Shown piece after piece: positions 28,404-37,200 of a stretch of DNA of 64,000 nucleotides. The DNA lies in contig LFLB01000008.1 of assembly GCA_001543005.1 (NCBI GenBank), positions 1 through 64,000 on the forward strand. Direction: 5' to 3'. A program made the translations under genes and the position numbers. The stretch is from Candidatus Spongiihabitans thiooxidans. Its GTDB lineage: Bacteria > Pseudomonadota > Gammaproteobacteria > Arenicellales > Poriferihabitantaceae. The stretch's first letter is position 1, and each line of letters starts with the position of its first letter. A model generated the notes under the pieces. The model did not search any database and was not told the origin of the DNA. It saw nothing but the letters and a program-made list of their open reading frames with translations.

Positions 28404-29495
28404 ATGAGTTGGGAACAGGTCCAATTAGTGGACATCGTTTCTTTGAGGACGGGCAAACTCGATTCCAACGCAGCTGTAGAAGATGGCAGCCACCCATTCT
28501 TCACTTGTGCGCAACAAACGTTCAGGATTGATGAACCTGCATTCAATACAAAGGCAGTCCTATTAGGCGGGAACAACGCCGCTGGTATCTTCCCACTCAA
28601 ATACTACGAAGGGCAGTTCAATGCTTACCAGCGAACGTATGTGATCGAATCCCTTGATCCCAACGTTCTGATTATTCGGTTTCTCTATTATGCGCTCAGG
28701 CCGGCGCTATCGCACTTCCAATCAGCCTCTATCGGGGCTGCTACCCAGTATTTGACTAAAGGAATCCTCGATAGTTTCAAAGTAGGCATACCGCCAATCG
28801 CCACGCAAAATTGCATCGTCTCCATCCTCTCCACCTACGACAACCTGATTGAAAACAACCGACGGCGTATTCAATTGCTGGAACAAGCGGCGTGGCTACT
28901 CTACAAGGAATGGTTCGTCCACCTCCGCTTCCCCGGCCACGAACACACCACCATCACCAACGGCATCCCGGCAGGGTGGGAGAGGAAGACCTTAGGCGAT
29001 GTAGTAAAGGTGGTAAAGGGAAAGAACATCACAAAGGATTCGGTCAAGAACGGTTCCGTGCCAGTTGTCGCCGGTGGTTTATCTCCAGCCTATTACCACG
29101 ATACGGCTAATGCGGTGGGACCAGTCATCACTGTTAGCGCCTCTGGAGCCAATGCTGGATATGTGAACCTCTATCATGAGGACATTTGGGCATCTGACTG
29201 CTCTTATATCAGCACAACGTCAACTGAATATCTATGCTATTTCTACCTGCTTCTCACATCAAAGCAGAAAGAAGTATTCGGTTTCCAAAAGGGTGTTGCA
29301 CAGCCTCATGTCTATCCGAAGGACTTGCAAAGGTTGCCATTGTTTGAACCAACAAAAAACATTGTCAGGTTATTTGAGGAATTTGTTTTATGCAATTTCA
29401 AGCAAGTCAAGATACTTCTTGCACAAAACAAGTTACTCACCCAAGCCCGCGACCTGCTCCTGCCACGTTTGATGAACGGAGTTATATCAATGTGA
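28404..29495 (+). CDS. hsdS: Type I restriction-modification specificity subunit HsdS
   Basis: The 363-residue protein has two target-recognition domains separated by conserved helices. TRD1 covers about 1-130, with the first conserved region (NRRRIQLLEQAAWLLYKEWF) at about 153-172. TRD2 spans about 190-320, with the second (AQNKLLTQARDLLLPRLMNG) near the C-terminus. HsdS chooses the bipartite DNA target for methylation and cleavage. It is slightly short for the family but both halves are complete. A ribosome-binding-like GAGG precedes the ATG. The zeta-like kinase pair separates it from hsdM, and the Argonaute gene begins 8 bp after its stop. Confidence 0.94.
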   Translation: MSWEQVQLVDIVSLRTGKLDSNAAVEDGSHPFFTCAQQTFRIDEPAFNTKAVLLGGNNAAGIFPLKYYEGQFNAYQRTYVIESLDPNVLIIRFLYYALRPALSHFQSASIGAATQYLTKGILDSFKVGIPPIATQNCIVSILSTYDNLIENNRRRIQLLEQAAWLLYKEWFVHLRFPGHEHTTITNGIPAGWERKTLGDVVKVVKGKNITKDSVKNGSVPVVAGGLSPAYYHDTANAVGPVITVSASGANAGYVNLYHEDIWASDCSYISTTSTEYLCYFYLLLTSKQKEVFGFQKGVAQPHVYPKDLQRLPLFEPTKNIVRLFEEFVLCNFKQVKILLAQNKLLTQARDLLLPRLMNGVISM

Positions 29496-29503
29496 ACATA
29501 CGC

Positions 29504-31447
29504 ATGAATAGATACAATTCGATGGATAGTCATCAGGATAGCTATCGTCTTTCCTTAAATTTTCTTCCGTTATTGGATCCAATCCCAGAGTTCACTGTTT
29601 ACCGACAGGCTAAAGATTCACCCCAAGCACTTCGCCCAGATGACCAAGTGCGTTCATACAAGCTCCCGGAAAATATTGAACATTCTCACAATGGCAATCC
29701 ATGGAGTTCCTATTGGATCTCCTATCAGCAACGAGATAATTTTACTTCATTTACTGTTTCAGCTGAAATGAATCTCTGGCTCACCCGCAGTGCGATATTT
29801 TGGGCGCTATCAAATAAAGTCCGTGAAACCCTGCCATCCGACAAATTTAATATTCCGAAAAAGAGCTTTATTGAACAGATAGAATTTGTTCAGAAAACCC
29901 ACAATGAAGGCGAAGAAATTCTCATTATTCAACCATACTTCCTGAAAATAACAAGGCAATTTGGTGTTCTAGCCGATTTTCGTTTCCGTCTTCGGGGTGG
30001 TGTCTCATTTTCACGGCGTGTGCAACAACTCAGCTTAAGTTTGAATAGCGATTATCGCCGTAATTTGGATTACTGTGCGGATAGGTGGTCTCGAATACAC
30101 GAGTTCCTTAACGAAAGAAAAGACATTCTAAAGGATGTTCGTTTACCTAGTGCAAATGATACTCTCAATTTTGCTGAGAGTTTTATCGATCTTTCAGCGG
30201 ATACTTTGGAAAACAAGACGTATATCTTTGGAGATGGAAAACAATCCAAGGAGCAATTTACAGGCCTTCGTAGTTATGGTCCCTTAAAACCGTTAGAAAG
30301 TGGTATTAATCTTCTTTTCATCTTTCGGGAGCAAGATAGACATGCAGCACGTCTTCTGGCTAAAGGCTTGAAAAGCAACCAACCCATTTTCCCTGGATTT
30401 GATAATCTCTTTCGATGCACACTTCAAATAGACAAGGAACCGTTCGTACTTCCTGACCTGAGCCAGGAATCTATTCAAGAGGCATTAATCTACACCCAGC
30501 AGAAAAATGATACTCACTCTACGTTGGTTCCAATCCTTATCTTGCCAGAGGATGACGACAGTTATTTTATTCAGAAGTCCTTGTTTTCTAATGCCTTAAT
30601 TGCTAGTCAGGTCTGCACGTTGAAAACTTTGAAAGATAGCTACTCATTAAAATGGTCTCTCTCTAACATTGCTTTACAAATATTTTGCAAGGCTGGTGGA
30701 TATCCATGGAAGGTGATGCCCTCTAGTGATGACTCACTGATTATTGGCATAAGTCAGTCACACAAATATAGAGAAGACAATGACTATCCACAAATTGAAA
30801 AATACTTTGCCTTCTCTATTATGACGGATAACAGCGGTTTATTTCAGAATTTGCAGATACTCGGTGAAGGAGATAATGAAGATAACTACATAAATGATTT
30901 AAAAAATAATCTGAAAGAAATGCTTATCCGAAAAGTCGGTGATTTTTCTCGCATTGTTGTTCATACATCTTTTAAATTAAAATATCATGAAATAACGGCA
31001 ATCAAGGATGTCATTACTGAGATTGCGCAGGATGAATCATCGTCTTGCCATTTTGTGGTCATGAAAGTAAACCACCAACATCGATTTTTTGGAGTTAATA
31101 AAAGAGTCAATAGTTTGGTGCCTTATGAGGCGACTTATGTCAAGTTGGCGAGGCAAGAATATCTCGTATGGTTCGAGGGGATAGGGCTAGGCAAAACAAC
31201 TGTCAGTAAAGCCTTTCCTGGCCCAACTCATTTAGAAGTGCTGTATAACAGCAATGATGACATTGATCATAAGATATTATTGCAGGACTTAGTCAATCTG
31301 TCAGGAGCCAATTGGCGTGGCTTCAATGCAAAAAGTTCTCCTGTTTCAGTTTATTATTGTCACTTGGTTGCGGATTTTATCCGTAAATTCCATGAGCATG
31401 GCCTACCTATACCTGAAGTAAGGAATATCCAACTGTGGTTCCTTTAG
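29504..31447 (+). CDS. Prokaryotic Argonaute, catalytically inactive, apparently PAZ-less
   Basis: The 647-residue protein reads as an Argonaute. The N-terminal part (about 1-260) has N/L1/L2- or APAZ-like features, including PYFLKITRQFGVLADFRFRL and GLRSYGPLKP. A MID domain (about 262-405) has the guide 5'-phosphate pocket pattern Y354-K358-Q369-K396 (CKAGGYPW). A PIWI domain follows (about 406-647). The first catalytic Asp of PIWI is Ser (IIGIS, 412-416), and the second site reads VVHTSFK rather than HRDG, so slicing activity should be absent. There is little room for a PAZ domain. ATG 29504 is the first start after the hsdS stop; ATG 29522 is possible. It forms a tight pair with the SIR2 gene 10 bp downstream, and both are AT-richer than hsdM and hsdR. 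A guide-directed sensor role is inferred. Confidence 0.85.
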   Translation: MNRYNSMDSHQDSYRLSLNFLPLLDPIPEFTVYRQAKDSPQALRPDDQVRSYKLPENIEHSHNGNPWSSYWISYQQRDNFTSFTVSAEMNLWLTRSAIFWALSNKVRETLPSDKFNIPKKSFIEQIEFVQKTHNEGEEILIIQPYFLKITRQFGVLADFRFRLRGGVSFSRRVQQLSLSLNSDYRRNLDYCADRWSRIHEFLNERKDILKDVRLPSANDTLNFAESFIDLSADTLENKTYIFGDGKQSKEQFTGLRSYGPLKPLESGINLLFIFREQDRHAARLLAKGLKSNQPIFPGFDNLFRCTLQIDKEPFVLPDLSQESIQEALIYTQQKNDTHSTLVPILILPEDDDSYFIQKSLFSNALIASQVCTLKTLKDSYSLKWSLSNIALQIFCKAGGYPWKVMPSSDDSLIIGISQSHKYREDNDYPQIEKYFAFSIMTDNSGLFQNLQILGEGDNEDNYINDLKNNLKEMLIRKVGDFSRIVVHTSFKLKYHEITAIKDVITEIAQDESSSCHFVVMKVNHQHRFFGVNKRVNSLVPYEATYVKLARQEYLVWFEGIGLGKTTVSKAFPGPTHLEVLYNSNDDIDHKILLQDLVNLSGANWRGFNAKSSPVSVYYCHLVADFIRKFHEHGLPIPEVRNIQLWFL

Positions 31448-31457
31448 GACATCAATT

Positions 31458-32552
31458 ATGTTAATTAGTCAATCCAATGACATCATTTTTCTGTTAGGTG
31501 CTGGCGCAAGCGCTGATGCTGGAATTCCCACATCTGAAAATATGATCTGTCGGATTGAGGAAAATCTTAAAGAGAAGGATGACTGGAAAAGATATGATCT
31601 TCTCTATAATCATGTAAAAAGTGCTATTCACTATGCGGCAGGGTTGCGAGGTTGCTTTGGACAGGATATCAACTATAACATTGAGACACTCGTCAACACG
31701 CTCTATGAATTGGAAAGGAATGAGGAACATCCACTATATCCTTTTATAGCGTCTTGGAACTTTCGTTTTGTTGGCTTGGCTCAACCAGACTTTTCCGAAG
31801 TCAAATGCTTTCGCCGGCTCATTCTGAATGATTTGAAAAGGTGGATGTGTCCCGATGATTCTGCTGCCGCAGATTACTATAAAGGATTTATTCTCCTGCA
31901 ACAAAAGCTCAACTTCCCTTTGCTTATTTTCTCTCTTAACTATGATACGTGCGTCGAATGCCTTGCAAGTAAAGCAGAAGGAAAGTTTCAAGTGGAGTCC
32001 GGATTTTCTGGATACGGGCCTCAGCATATATGGGATTGGAGACGATTTAGCGAAAAAGACCAAGGGCCACTCTCACAGATAATTCTTTACAAACTGCATG
32101 GCTCAATCAATTGGAAGCGTGGCGAATCAACAAAGCAATTGTTTTCTGTTGCGCAGATGGAGAGCGTTGATGTAGACAATATGGAGCTGGTTTTCGGTCG
32201 GGATTTCAAGCTAGAGGCCGCTGATCCATATCTTTTCTACGCATACGAGTTTCGACGCTATACGTTACTGGCTAAACTTATCGTTGTCATCGGGTATGGT
32301 TTTGATGATACACACATCAACAAGATGCTTTCTCAAGGACTTCAAGGAGATCCAAACAGAAAGATTCTTATCGTTCAACCAGCCTTAGATGATGCGAAAA
32401 CGAAAAGAATTAAGCAGAAACTTGAATTGGGAAATAGCGGAGATGATAGGCTAATACAATGTCCGAAAAAGGCAAAAGAGTTATTAGAAGACCCAAACTT
32501 ATTTGAATTTTTGCGGGAGAATATCCCAGGGGATACAGACTTGCCATTCTGA
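31458..32552 (+). CDS. SIR2-family NADase effector paired with Argonaute
   Basis: The 364-residue protein is a stand-alone SIR2-like domain of the defence type. NAD-binding GAGASADAGIP lies at 14-24, SLNYD at 159-163, the catalytic-His motif LHGSINW at 213-219 (H214), and VIGYGFDDTHIN at 277-288. In Argonaute-linked and other anti-phage systems such domains hydrolyse NAD+ and stop growth when invading nucleic acid is sensed. No APAZ extension is visible after the SIR2 domain. Start ATG 31458 has AGGA at 8-base spacing, and the gene lies 10 bp behind the Argonaute gene, so co-expression is likely. A deacetylase role is unlikely because the zinc-binding Cys set is absent. Confidence 0.9.
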   Translation: MLISQSNDIIFLLGAGASADAGIPTSENMICRIEENLKEKDDWKRYDLLYNHVKSAIHYAAGLRGCFGQDINYNIETLVNTLYELERNEEHPLYPFIASWNFRFVGLAQPDFSEVKCFRRLILNDLKRWMCPDDSAAADYYKGFILLQQKLNFPLLIFSLNYDTCVECLASKAEGKFQVESGFSGYGPQHIWDWRRFSEKDQGPLSQIILYKLHGSINWKRGESTKQLFSVAQMESVDVDNMELVFGRDFKLEAADPYLFYAYEFRRYTLLAKLIVVIGYGFDDTHINKMLSQGLQGDPNRKILIVQPALDDAKTKRIKQKLELGNSGDDRLIQCPKKAKELLEDPNLFEFLRENIPGDTDLPF

Positions 32553-32709
32553 AGTGATCTATATTGATGAAGCGCAAACCTACATATCAGTTATACACCG
32601 AGTGCACTATCATCCAGCAAACCACCGCCTGGCCCTGACATCACCAGTACATTTGCCTACGCGAGACAATTTAGAATCTTTCCGACAGTTGCCATTCCAG
32701 CCATAAGAT

Positions 32710-32730
32710 GGATATACTTGAAGTATATCC
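32710..32730 (+). promoter_or_regulatory. Perfect palindrome upstream of vapB1, likely autoregulatory operator
   Basis: Ten-base arms ggatatactt and aagtatatcc surround a single central g, ending 21 bp before the vapB1 start. VapB antitoxins repress their own promoters at such palindromes, so this is the natural operator candidate. The spacer 32553-32751 has no other feature. Confidence 0.6.
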
Positions 32731-32751
32731 AAACTCACAGAGGAGAATTAT

Positions 32752-32988
32752 ATGCCCACTGCACATACCAAGATCTTCATGAGCAACAAAAGTCAGGCGG
32801 TCAGGCTGCCCAAGGCGGTTGCGTTGCCGGAATCGTTGCGAGAGGTGGATATCGTGGCGATTGGTTCAAAGCGCATCATTACCCCTGCCGGGGAGAGTTG
32901 GGACGAGTGGTTTGACGGGGCTGGTGTCTCGGAGGATTTTATGTCTTCACGGGAGCAACCGAAGGACCAGCAGCGGGAAATACTCTGA
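32752..32988 (+). CDS. vapB: VapB-type antitoxin, AbrB/SpoVT fold
   Basis: This 78-residue antitoxin has an N-terminal swapped-hairpin AbrB-like DNA-binding region (KIFMSNKSQAVRLPKAVALP, then a REVDIVAIGSKRIITP strand pair). The acidic C-terminal tail contains the WDEWF segment that wraps its toxin. A strong GAGGAG ribosome-binding site precedes it. Its stop overlaps the toxin start (TGATG at 32986-32990). It probably represses its own promoter through the palindrome at 32710-32730. Confidence 0.88.
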   Translation: MPTAHTKIFMSNKSQAVRLPKAVALPESLREVDIVAIGSKRIITPAGESWDEWFDGAGVSEDFMSSREQPKDQQREIL

Positions 32989-33413
32989 TGATCCGGTATC
33001 TGCTGGATACCAACATAATGATTTATGCCATCAGGAACCGGCCTCGGTTATTGCGTGAAAAATTCAATCGCTTACCAGATCAGATGGCGATTTCTTCCGT
33101 CACCTGGGGGGAGCTTGTCTATGGGGTTGAACGCTCCGCTCAACCTGATCGTAATTTGGCGGATATTGAATCCATGGCGGCCAGACTTGAGGTGATACCG
33201 TTTGATCAATCGGCGGCGAATCATTGTGGCCGGATTCGGGCGGATCTGCATCGTGTCGGTACGCCCATTGGTCCTTACGACATGATGATTGCCGGTCAGG
33301 CACGCGCCCGCGGCCTGGTTCTGGTAACGAATAACCTGCGGGAGTTTAGGCGAGTTACGGGATTGATGCTGGAGAACTGGATGGCCCGGTCACCTGCCGG
33401 CAAACCGAAATGA
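32988..33413 (+). CDS. vapC: VapC-type PIN-domain toxin
   Basis: The 141-residue toxin has a PIN ribonuclease domain with acidic residues in LLDTN (D7), WGELVYG and PYDMMIA, as in VapC toxins that cleave tRNA or rRNA. It is paired with the AbrB-type antitoxin upstream. Its stop codon overlaps the ATG of the hsdR remnant that follows (33410-33413), which shows that this module once sat directly against hsdR. Confidence 0.9.
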   Translation: MIRYLLDTNIMIYAIRNRPRLLREKFNRLPDQMAISSVTWGELVYGVERSAQPDRNLADIESMAARLEVIPFDQSAANHCGRIRADLHRVGTPIGPYDMMIAGQARARGLVLVTNNLREFRRVTGLMLENWMARSPAGKPK

Positions 33414-33550
33414 CTCCAACCCCCTACACCGAAGCCGCCCTCGTCCGGGAAACCACTGCCGATTGCCTGGAATAGCAACCTGGCATGGAACGATCCTTCG
33501 CCTGCAACAACCTGTCAGTTGAATATAATGACCCTGACGAGAGGCTCCGA
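33410..33550 (+). pseudogene. Truncated remnant of the hsdR 5' end
   Basis: From ATG 33410 the frame reads MTPTPYTEAALVRETTADCL before a TAG at 33473. It then remains recognisable (CNNLSVEYND) before fading. The intact hsdR at 34281 begins MTPTPYTEDTLVQQTTAEYL and continues YNNEDFGVDSL. The fragment is thus a diverged, truncated copy of about the first 45 codons. It marks the earlier junction of hsdR with the first VapBC pair. Confidence 0.75.
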
Positions 33551-33576
33551 CCATCATCCTGTTTGCGTTTTTCCTC

Positions 33577-33596
33577 TATGCATATAAAATAGCATA
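33577..33596 (+). promoter_or_regulatory. Candidate operator or promoter of vapBC2
   Basis: Short inverted arms tatgc (33577-33581) and gcata (33592-33596) surround an A/T-rich centre, about 40 bp before vapB2. It may serve as an autoregulatory site, but the symmetry is short. Confidence 0.25.
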
Positions 33597-33635
33597 TATT
33601 GATGTCTTTCAGCACATACTTTTGGAGGCGTTGCG

Positions 33636-33833
33636 ATGAGAACCACCTTGAACATAGACGATGAATTATTGAAAAAAGCGCAAAAAATCACGGGAATGGC
33701 GGGGAAAACCGCCTTGGTCAGAGAAGGTCTGCGCGCCTTGATTGAACGGGAAAGCGCCCGGCGGCTGGCACGGCTGGGGGGGAGCGAGCCACAGTTGCAA
33801 GTTGCCACTCGACGGCAATCCAAATCAGCGTGA
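33636..33833 (+). CDS. vapB: VapB-type antitoxin, ribbon-helix-helix fold
   Basis: The 65-residue protein begins MRTTLNIDDELLKKAQKITG, the classical ribbon-helix-helix start of this antitoxin class, followed by KTALVREGLRALIERE and a basic tail. It is a different antitoxin family from the AbrB-type vapB1, so the two modules are not simple duplicates. A GGAGG lies about 8 bases upstream. The stop overlaps the GTG start of its toxin. Confidence 0.88.
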   Translation: MRTTLNIDDELLKKAQKITGMAGKTALVREGLRALIERESARRLARLGGSEPQLQVATRRQSKSA

Positions 33834-34198
33834 TTCTGGTGGACACCTCCGTTTGGATGGATCATTTGCGTCGCGTGGATGACGGTCTGGCATCGATGCT
33901 GAATGACAATCAGGCCATGATCCATCCTTTTGTGATTGGCGAACTGGCGTGCGGCAATTTGAAAAATCGCACCGAGGTGCTATCGAGACTCCAGGATTTG
34001 TTCACGGTTCCTGCCGCCACTGACGCCGAAGTGCTTTTCTTTATTGAACGGCAACAGTTGATGGGGCAGGGGATTGGATATGTTGATGCCCATCTGCTAA
34101 CCGCTACCGCTCTGCTCTCGTCGGCGTGTCTATGGACGCGGGACAAGCGGTTGCGGAGCGTCGCGGCTTCCCTTGAACTGCTTTACAAAACTCATTGA
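33830..34198 (+). CDS. vapC: VapC-type PIN-domain toxin
   Basis: The 122-residue PIN-domain protein has VDTSVW at the N-terminus (first Asp), IGELACG in the middle and GYVDAHLL near the third acidic position. It starts with GTG at 33830, overlapping the antitoxin stop. It is distinct in sequence from VapC at 32988. It precedes the intact hsdR by 82 bp. Confidence 0.9.
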   Translation: MILVDTSVWMDHLRRVDDGLASMLNDNQAMIHPFVIGELACGNLKNRTEVLSRLQDLFTVPAATDAEVLFFIERQQLMGQGIGYVDAHLLTATALLSSACLWTRDKRLRSVAASLELLYKTH

Positions 34199-34280
34199 TG
34201 GTCGTAGCACGGAACTCGCCCCATAGAGTCCTGATGAACAGGAAACCGATAGCGTATTGAAGCAGGCAAAGCAACCCAGC

Positions 34281-37200
34281 ATGACTCCAACCCCCTACAC
34301 CGAAGACACCCTCGTCCAGCAGACCACGGCGGAGTATCTGCAGCGGCAACTCGGCTGGGACTCGGTGTATACCTATAACAACGAGGACTTCGGGGTGGAC
34401 AGTCTGTTGGGGCGCGCTTCCGACTGCGATGTGGTGTTGACGCGCGCGCTACGCGAGACATTGGTGGAGTTGAACCCGTGCCTGCCCGGTGCCGCCTACG
34501 ACGATGCGGTGCGGCAGATCACCGCCACCGCCGCATCGCAGACCACCATTGCCGCCAACCGCGAAAAGTACAACCTCCTACGGGACGGCGTGCGAGTCGC
34601 CTTCCGCGACGATGAAGGCAATCAGCAGCGGGAGCACCTGCGGGTCTTTGATTTTGATACGCCGGAGAACAATCACTTCCTTTGTGTCCGCGAACTGTGG
34701 ATACGCGGCGATCTCTATCGCCGCCGGGCTGACATCATCGGCTTTGTCAATGGCCTGCCGTTGCTGTTCATGGAGTGCAAGAATATCTACCATGACCTCA
34801 AGGTTGCCTTTGAACAGAACTACTCCGACTACCACGACACCATCCCGCACATATTCCATCACAACGCGGTGGTGATGTTCGGCAACGGGGAGAAGGCGAA
34901 GATCGGCTCCATCACCAGCGAGTGGGGGCATTTTCACGAGTGGAAGCGGCTGGCCGAGCAGGAGCCCGGCGCGGTGGACATGGAGACGTTGCTCAAGGGC
35001 GTGTGCGAGAAGCGCAATTTCATGGATCTGCTGGAGAATTTCATTCTCTTTGATGAGTCCTCGGGCCAGCTGAAAAAAATCCTGGCCCGCAATCACCAGT
35101 TTCTCGGCGTCAATCTGGCCATTGCAGCAGTGCGGGAGCGCACGGCGCGACAGGGCAAACTCGGTGTTTTCTGGCACACCCAGGGCGCCGGCAAGAGTTA
35201 CTCCATGGTGATGTTCACCCGCAAGGTGCATCGCAAACTGGGCGGCAACTTCACGTTTCTGGTGCTGACGGATCGCGACGACCTGGATTCGCAGATATAC
35301 AAGACCTTCGCCGGCTGTGGCGTGGTGAATCACGACCGCGACCCCTGCCGCGCTGCCAACGGAGAGCACCTGCGCGCGCTGCTGGCCGAGCACAAGTCGC
35401 ATATCTTCTCGCTGATCCAGAAGTTCAACCGGGATGTGGACCCCGACGAAGGCTACACCCGGCGCGACGATGTCATTGTCATCACCGACGAGGCCCACCG
35501 CACCCAATACGGCACGCTGGCGCTCAATATGCGCAATGCCTTGCCCCATGCCAGTTATATCGGCTTCACCGGCACGCCGCTTTTCAAGGACGACCAGATC
35601 ACGCGGCGGATTTTCGGCGAATATGTCTCAACCTATGATTTTCAGCGGGCGGTGGAAGACCAGGCCACGGTGCCGCTCTACTACGATGCCCGTGGCGACA
35701 AACTGAAGGTGACAATCGGCGACCTGAACGAGCGCATCGCCGAGAAACTGGAGGAACTGGAGACCGACGACATGGATGTGGAACAGCGGCTGGAACGGGA
35801 ACTGAAGCGCGACTACCACATCATCACCGCCGGCAAGCGGCTCGACCAGGTGGCGCGGGACTTCGTTCAGCACTACTCGACAGCATGGGAGAACGGCAAG
35901 GTGATGCTGGTGTGCATCGACAAGGTGACCTGTGTGCGGATGTTCAAGCTGATTGAGTCCTACTGGGACGAGCGCGTCGAGGAGTTGGAAAAGCATCTGG
36001 CGCGGGCGGCCGACGCGCAGAAAGCGGCCGAACTGCGGCGGCAGATAGACTGGATGCGCGAGACCCGCATGGCGGTGGTGGTGAGCGAGGAGCAAGGCGA
36101 GGTGGATAAGTTCCGTCAGTGGGATCTGGATATCAAACCCCATCGTCGGCTCATCAAGGAGGGTATGGACCTGCCCGAGGTGGTGAGCGACAAACCGCAG
36201 TTCCGCAACATGCAACGGATGGAACTGGACGAGGCTTTCAAGGAAGAGGAGCATCCGTTCCGTATCGCCATCGTCTGCGCCATGTGGCTGACCGGTTTTG
36301 ATGTGCCGAGTCTCTCCACGCTCTACCTCGACAAGCCGCTCAAGGCGCATACCCTGATGCAGGCCATCGCCCGCGCCAATCGGGTGAACGAAGGCAAGAA
36401 TAATGGCCTGATCGTGGATTACTGCGGCATCCTGAAGCACCTGCGCAAGGCGCTGGCGACCTTCGCCGGAACCAAACCGGGAAAAGACGGCGGAGTTCTC
36501 GACCCTGCGCGTCCCGAGGCAGAACTGCTGGCTGACCTGGCCGAGGCGATCGCTTTGGTGCGGGCGTTTCTCGGGGAACGGCAAGCTCCGCTGGACAAGG
36601 TCGTCGGGAAGGTCGGCTTTGAACGCAACGCCGCCATCGTGGCCTGCAAGGAAGCGGTCAACGAGAACGACGAGACCCGCAAACGCTTTGAGGTAATGTG
36701 TCGCGAGGTATTCAAGAAGTTCAAGGCGTGCATCAACGTGCAAGGCGTCAACGCCCACCGGACCGACCGCGACGCCATCAACATTATCTACAAGAGCCTG
36801 CAGCAGGATCGGGAGCAGGCCGACATCAGCGACATCATCCGCAAGTTGCATGAGGTGGTGAGCGATTTGATTGAAGTTCAACCTGATGCGGCCTACAAAC
36901 AAGCGACTTACGACATCAGCCGCATCGATTTCGACCGACTCAAGCAGGAGTTTGCGCGAAGCACCAGCAAGCGCACCACCGTCCAGACGCTCAAGGACTG
37001 CGTGGAGAAGAAACTCGCGCGTCTGTTGGCACGCAACCCTCTGCGCGCTAATTTCCAGGAGCACTACGAGGAGATCATTGTGCAGTATAACCGTGAAAAA
37101 GACCGGGCGACCATTGAGCAGACCTTTGAGGCGCTGCTGAAACTTGTTGGTGAACTGGACGAGGAAGACAAGCGCGCCGTGCGTGAAGGTCTGGACGAGG

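Noticed and set aside
35628-37064. Long open frame (478 codons) on the minus strand inside hsdR
   Set aside because: It is antisense to a clearly functional, GC-rich hsdR and has no recognisable motifs; such shadows are expected at high GC.
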